Source: Sphingomonas abietis
Lineage (GTDB): Bacteria > Pseudomonadota > Alphaproteobacteria > Sphingomonadales > Sphingomonadaceae
Assembly (NCBI RefSeq): GCF_027625475.1
Contig: NZ_CP115174.1
Span: 1,798,001-1,862,000 of the forward strand
Direction of reading: 5' to 3'
DNA length: 64,000 bases
Shown here: positions 58,321 to 64,000 of the stretch, in pieces
Position numbering within the stretch: the stretch's first letter is position 1
Layout: every line of letters begins with the position of its first letter
Position numbers and translations under genes: made by a program
The notes under the pieces: generated by a model
Told to the model about the DNA's origin: nothing
The model's database searches: none
Seen by the model: the letters and a program-made list of their open reading frames with translations, nothing else

Positions 58321-60600
58321 ATGGACGCACGCACTGGGTCGACACTTCGCAAGATAGCCTTGATCGGCAATAGTCCGCCCCGCCTGTGTGGCATCGCAAC
58401 ATTCACCAACGACGTCCGTAACGGACTGATCGATACTTTTCCCGATCTCGCCATCGACATGTACGCGATGAACGATCGCGGGGCGCATTATGTCTATCCC
58501 GGCGAAGTCGTATGTTCGATCGATCAGGACGATCTCGGCCACTACACGCGCGCCGCCCACCGCATCAATGCCAGCGGCGCCGACGTGGTCTGCGTCCAGC
58601 ATGAATATGGCATTTTCGGCGGGCCGGCCGGCGCCTATCTGCTCAAGCTGCTCGATCGGGTGACGGCACCGGTGGTGGTGACGCTGCACACCGTGCTCGA
58701 GCAGCCGAATCCCGAACAGCGCGCGGTGATCGAGGCGCTGGTGCGCCGCGCCTCCAAATTGATCGTGATGGCCGAGAAGGGGCGGCATATCCTCCAGGAG
58801 GTGCATGGCGTCGCCGCCGATCGCATCGCCGTGGTGCCGCACGGCGCGCCCGATCGCGCGATGGGCGGGGGCGAGGATTTCAAGCGCCGCTTCGGTTTCG
58901 AAGGCCATCGCGTGTTGCTGACCTTCGGCCTGCTGTCCCCCAACAAGGGCATCGAGACGATCATCCGCGCGATGCCGGCGATCGTCGCCAGGCACCCGGA
59001 CGCGCTTTATGTCGTGCTCGGGGCGACCCATCCGCATCTCGTGGCGCATGAGGGCGAAGCCTATCGCGAGGGTCTGATGGCGCTGGCGGAGACGCTCGGC
59101 GTGCGCCAGCATGTCCGCTTCATCGATGGCTTTGTGGAGCAGGCGACGCTGCTCGATCACATCGCCGCCGCAGATATCTATGTCACCCCCTATCTGAACG
59201 AGGCGCAGATCACCTCGGGAACGCTGAGCTATGCGGTGGCGATGGGCAAGGCGGTGGTGTCGACGCCCTATTGGCATGCGGCAGAGCTGCTCGCCGGAGG
59301 AGTGGGTATGCTGGTGCCGTTCGGCGACAGCGGCGCCTTTGCGGCGCGCATCACCGAATTGCTCGATCGACCGGACGTGCTGGACGAGATGAGCCGCCGG
59401 GCGTGGTCGGTGGGCCGGACGATGATCTGGCCGGCACTCGCCCGTTCCTATGTCGCGATTTTCGAGGAGGCGATCCGGACGCAGCCGGCCCGCTTGTTTC
59501 CCGGAATGGGGCGCAACACCGATCCCGTCCCGCCACGGCTCGCCGCCGTCGAGCGGCTGAGCGACGATGTCGGCATCATCCAGCATTCGATCTTCTCGGT
59601 GCCCGATCGCCATCATGGCTATTGCGTGGACGATAATTGCCGCGCGCTGATGCTGATGCACCGCATCGACGGGCCGGACAGCGTGCGCGCCGACGAACTC
59701 GCCGCGATCTACGCCGCGTTCGTTCAGCACGCATGGAATGGCGATCGCGGGCGGTTCCGCAACTTCATGGGCTTCGATCGGAGCTGGCTGGAGGAAGAGG
59801 GATCCGAAGACAGCTTCGGCCGGACCTTGTGGTCGCTGGGCGACACCGCGGCGCGGGCGCGCAGCCACGAGCTGCGGCGCTGGGCCTCGCATCTCTTCGA
59901 CCAGGTCGCGCCGCACGTCCGTGCGCTGGGCAGCCCGCGGACATGGGCATTCGCGATGATTGCCGCCGATGCCATGCTGGATGCCCATCCGGGGCATGAA
60001 TTGTCGCTGGCGCTGCTGCGCGATCTCGGTGGTCGGTTGCAGGATCGGCTGGCCAGCGCGCGCCGGCCGGGCTGGGAATGGTTCGAGGCGGTGCTCGCCT
60101 ATGACAATGCCCGTCTGCCCGAGGCGTTGTTGCGCGCCGCGCGCCGGCTGGACGATCCGGCGATGCGCTCGGAAGGATTGGCGGCGCTCGACTGGCTCGA
60201 TGGCATACAGAGCAACCCCGAAGGCGAGTTCCGTGCCGTCGGGACGGATAGCTTCGGCCATGAATATGCCCCGCCGCTGCCATTCGATCAGCAGCCGGTC
60301 GAGGCTTGGGCGATGATCGACGCGGCGATGGTCGCGCATCGCGTGACGGGTGAGCAGCGCTGGGCGGAGGCCGCGCGCAAGGCCTATGCCTGGTATCTCG
60401 GTGCCAACGATCTGGGGCTCCCGCTGGGCTCCTCGATCGACGGCGGCTGCTTCGACGGGCTGATGAGCGATCGGGTGAATCTCAACCAAGGCGCAGAATC
60501 CGTGCTCGCTTTCCAATTTGCCTGTTGCGCCTTGCGCGAAATGACGGAAAAGGCCGATCGGAACGGCTCTATTTCGAAGGCCGGCGCCGTCGCCTCCTGA
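58321..60600 (+). CDS. Two-domain protein: GT4-like glycosyltransferase with C-terminal alpha-helical barrel
   Basis: A 759-residue cytoplasmic protein. Residues 1-400 form a GT-B glycosyltransferase: IALIGNSPPRLCGIATFTNDVRNGL, VVCVQHEYGIFGGPAG, FGLLSPNKGIETIIRAMP and EAQITSGTLSYAVAMGKAVVSTPYW, the last being the donor-binding region with an E in place. Residues about 410-745 are an all-helical domain with GYCVDDNCRALMLMHR and many helical repeats, resembling (alpha/alpha) toroids. The following gene, on the same strand, is a GH130 enzyme starting 34 bases or less downstream. The sugar and acceptor are unknown. Confidence 0.85.
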   Translation: MDARTGSTLRKIALIGNSPPRLCGIATFTNDVRNGLIDTFPDLAIDMYAMNDRGAHYVYPGEVVCSIDQDDLGHYTRAAHRINASGADVVCVQHEYGIFGGPAGAYLLKLLDRVTAPVVVTLHTVLEQPNPEQRAVIEALVRRASKLIVMAEKGRHILQEVHGVAADRIAVVPHGAPDRAMGGGEDFKRRFGFEGHRVLLTFGLLSPNKGIETIIRAMPAIVARHPDALYVVLGATHPHLVAHEGEAYREGLMALAETLGVRQHVRFIDGFVEQATLLDHIAAADIYVTPYLNEAQITSGTLSYAVAMGKAVVSTPYWHAAELLAGGVGMLVPFGDSGAFAARITELLDRPDVLDEMSRRAWSVGRTMIWPALARSYVAIFEEAIRTQPARLFPGMGRNTDPVPPRLAAVERLSDDVGIIQHSIFSVPDRHHGYCVDDNCRALMLMHRIDGPDSVRADELAAIYAAFVQHAWNGDRGRFRNFMGFDRSWLEEEGSEDSFGRTLWSLGDTAARARSHELRRWASHLFDQVAPHVRALGSPRTWAFAMIAADAMLDAHPGHELSLALLRDLGGRLQDRLASARRPGWEWFEAVLAYDNARLPEALLRAARRLDDPAMRSEGLAALDWLDGIQSNPEGEFRAVGTDSFGHEYAPPLPFDQQPVEAWAMIDAAMVAHRVTGEQRWAEAARKAYAWYLGANDLGLPLGSSIDGGCFDGLMSDRVNLNQGAESVLAFQFACCALREMTEKADRNGSISKAGAVAS

Positions 60601-60634
60601 CGTGGGAGGCGGCCTCGTCGGGGTGGGAGGCAGC

Positions 60635-61912
60635 TTGCTCGATCTCGTGATGCACTGGCCGCTCAGGCTCCAGGCGGACGCCTCTCGCGTCGTCGTGCGC
60701 CCGTTTCATCTTCCGATCGATTCCAAGGACGGCCGGAAAAGCCGGCCGCGCCGGATCGCGGAGGGCGTGCTGGCGATGGACGAGGACGCGGCCAAGCGCG
60801 AGCTTGCCGCCGTCCTCAAGGATTTCGAGGCCCGCCACTGGCAGACCCGCGCCGTATTCATGACGCGCTACGCCCAGATGGCCGATGCGCTGAAGCTGGA
60901 CGACGCCGATATATCCGAGGTGAAGAAGCAGCTGATCGGCGCCTTCTTCTGCAACGAATATAGCTATGCCGCCGCCGCGATCATGAACCCCTCGATCGTG
61001 CGCCACCCGGATCAGTCCGGCCTGTCCGAAGGTTCGGCGCGGATCGTGATGTCGCTGCGCACGGTGGGCGAGGGGCATATCAGCTCGATCGCCTTCCGCG
61101 AGGGCATATTGTCGCCGGGCACGCGATTCGAGCTGGCGCCCGAGCCCCCCTTCGCCACGGCCGCCGATTCGGCGCGCGAATTGGAGAACGGATCGATCGA
61201 GGTCCATCGCCACCGCGATTCGACGCTGAGCGGCACGGTGATCTTCCCGATCACCTCGGCCCAGTCGAAGGGGCTGGAGGATCTCCGCCTGGTCGAGTTC
61301 GTTCATGACGACGGCGCCATCGAATGGCTCGGCACCTACACCGCCTATAATGGCGAGAGCATCCGTTCCGAGATGATCCGCACCAAGGATTTCCGGACGT
61401 TCGAGCTGGCGCCGATGAGCGGGCCTGCCGCGCGCAACAAGGGCATGGCGCTGTTTCCGCGCAAGATCGGCGGCGCCTATACGATGGTCGGCCGGCAGGA
61501 TGGCGAGAATCTGTACCTGATCCGCAGCAACAGCCTGACCCGCTGGGGCGAGGGCGAATTGCTGATGACCCCGCATTATCCGTGGGAAATGGTCCAGATC
61601 GGCAATTGCGGCTCGCCGATCGAGGTCGATGAGGGCTGGCTGCTGCTCACCCACGGCGTCGGCGCGATGCGCAAATATTCGGTCGGTGCGGTGCTGCTCG
61701 ACAAGGACGATCCGTCGAAGGTGCTGAAGCGCACCCCGGTGCCGCTGATCTCGGCGGCCGATGAGGATCGCGAAGGCTATGTCCCGAACGTCGTCTATAC
61801 CTGCGGCGCGATGCGGCACGGCGACCTGCTGTTCCTGCCTTATGGCGTGGCGGACAGCGCGGTCGGCTTCGCCTTCGTGCCGATCCGGGAACTGATCGAC
61901 GCGATGGTGTGA
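60635..61912 (+). CDS. Glycoside hydrolase family 130 protein (mannoside phosphorylase-like)
   Basis: GH130 enzymes cleave beta-mannosides, mostly by phosphorolysis to mannose-1-phosphate. The C-terminal two thirds show the five-bladed propeller pattern: FFCNEYSYAAAAIMNPSIV, SLRTVGEGHISSIAFREG, NKGMALFPRKIGGAYTM and GNCGSPIEVDEGWLLLTHGVG. The N-terminal region of about 80 residues is extra compared with short forms. Which residue acts as the general acid is not clear to me. The start is uncertain: TTG 60635 has GGGAGG four bases upstream; GTG 60602 and ATG 60650 are alternatives. It forms an operon with the upstream GT. Confidence 0.8.
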   Translation: MLDLVMHWPLRLQADASRVVVRPFHLPIDSKDGRKSRPRRIAEGVLAMDEDAAKRELAAVLKDFEARHWQTRAVFMTRYAQMADALKLDDADISEVKKQLIGAFFCNEYSYAAAAIMNPSIVRHPDQSGLSEGSARIVMSLRTVGEGHISSIAFREGILSPGTRFELAPEPPFATAADSARELENGSIEVHRHRDSTLSGTVIFPITSAQSKGLEDLRLVEFVHDDGAIEWLGTYTAYNGESIRSEMIRTKDFRTFELAPMSGPAARNKGMALFPRKIGGAYTMVGRQDGENLYLIRSNSLTRWGEGELLMTPHYPWEMVQIGNCGSPIEVDEGWLLLTHGVGAMRKYSVGAVLLDKDDPSKVLKRTPVPLISAADEDREGYVPNVVYTCGAMRHGDLLFLPYGVADSAVGFAFVPIRELIDAMV

Positions 61913-62012
61913 GCCTGCGGCACGGCACCCGCCGTTGCTTTTCGGCCATTCGGCGCTAGATAAGCCGGTAAATCCGAACATCTCGACCCCCCTCAGACGA
62001 GCGAGCATCCGC

Positions 62013-63692
<1,680 letters not shown>

Positions 63693-63725
63693 TCGATCGC
63701 TGATCGATCGCGGGATGACCTGAGA

Positions 63726-63744
63726 GGGCGGCGGGTCGCCGCCC
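63726..63744. terminator. Hairpin between convergent ettA and the right-edge gene
   Basis: GGGCGGCG (63726-63733) and CGCCGCCC (63737-63744) form a perfect 8-base stem with a 3-base loop, extended by nearly paired GAG/CTC. No T run is present on either side, so it may be a weak bidirectional terminator. Confidence 0.45.
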
Positions 63745-63756
63745 CTCGATCATGCC

Positions 63757-64000
63757 TCAATAATAATCGGCCGGATCGGGCGCCGGGCTCTTGCACGCCT
63801 GGCTGCTGCCATGGCGGCAGGCATAATCCTGCTGCCGCCAGGCCTCCATCGCGTTGGCATAGGCTTGCTGCTGGCGCGCATAGCGGGTGTCGCGCCGTGC
63901 GATCGCGTGGCCATGCGCCTTCATGGCGGCATCGTAGGATGCCAGATCCTGCTGATATTGCGCCTGATTGACCGCGTTTTGGTCGTTCGTCGCCTGCAAA
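63757..64000 (-). CDS. Hypothetical protein, C-terminal part (runs off the right edge)
   Basis: The minus-strand frame is open to the window end, so the N-terminus lies outside; the apparent start at 63999 is an internal TTG. Visible are 80 residues very rich in Gln, Ala, Asp and Tyr (QNAVNQAQYQQDLASYDAAMKAHG), a helical segment that could form a coiled coil, then a tail with two cysteines (ACRHGSSQACKSPAPDPADYY). It resembles small periplasmic proteins in sphingomonads, but no family is recognised. It is convergent with ettA. Confidence 0.5.
   Translation of the reverse strand, partial: LQATNDQNAVNQAQYQQDLASYDAAMKAHGHAIARRDTRYARQQQAYANAMEAWRQQDYACRHGSSQACKSPAPDPADYY

Overview
This is a GC-rich chromosomal segment (mostly mid-60s percent by eye) from an alphaproteobacterium, almost certainly a sphingomonad (Sphingomonas or a close relative). 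The evidence is the family-level look of the proteins, the tolC / PopZ-like / valS neighbourhood, the dispersed palindromic repeats, and an envelope-biogenesis operon that runs bamA-skp-fabZ without lpxD or lpxA. That last point fits bacteria whose outer leaflet carries glycosphingolipids rather than lipopolysaccharide. I see no transposase, integrase, rRNA operon or CRISPR array. The window is mainly core chromosome with a few accessory pockets.

Layout. 1-2 kb: the N-terminal part of a CPA2 cation/proton antiporter, a compositionally odd orphan gene and two copies of a structured repeat. 2-5.3 kb: icd, psd-pssA (phosphatidylethanolamine synthesis) and a small membrane protein. 5.6-16.6 kb: one long run of translation and envelope genes, rpsB-tsf / pyrH-frr-uppS-cdsA-dxr-rseP-bamA-skp-fabZ. 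16.7-20.7 kb: mobA, rpmE, a glutarate-type CoA transferase with glutaryl-CoA dehydrogenase, and a PilZ protein. 21-29.3 kb: tRNA-Ser, then lytic transglycosylase-rlpA-dacA-tmk-holB-metG-tatD-metallohydrolase with many 4-base overlaps. 30-38.9 kb: tRNA-Cys, a shortened PIMT-like protein, tolC, a PopZ-like protein, valS, a GNAT, a MATE exporter and a lipid kinase. 39-45.6 kb: a 25-residue membrane protein, fdhD, hemB, a GNAT, a DUF885 protein with yjbQ, a CII-like regulator and an MscS channel. 46-50 kb: the trehalose operon otsB-GH15-otsA. 50-55 kb: an MHS transporter, alr-mlaE-mlaF and a peroxiredoxin. 55-64 kb: a GH27 enzyme, a hexapeptide acyltransferase, tRNA-Pro, a periodic lipoprotein, a two-domain glycosyltransferase with a GH130 enzyme, ettA and a partial coiled-coil-like protein.

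How the genes work together. The 8.3-16.6 kb run couples isoprenoid and phospholipid precursor supply (Dxr, UppS, CdsA) to outer-membrane assembly (RseP, BamA, Skp) and fatty-acid elongation (FabZ). The 21-24 kb genes remodel peptidoglycan. The 46-50 kb operon makes trehalose and carries a GH15 hydrolase between synthase and phosphatase. The least understood module is the GT4-like plus GH130 pair at 58.3-61.9 kb, a likely maker and breaker of an unknown, probably mannose-containing, glycan or solute. Other points worth checking are a low-GC patch inside valS, a PIMT-like protein that has lost part of its cofactor fold, and a repeat that can fold into a perfect four-way junction.
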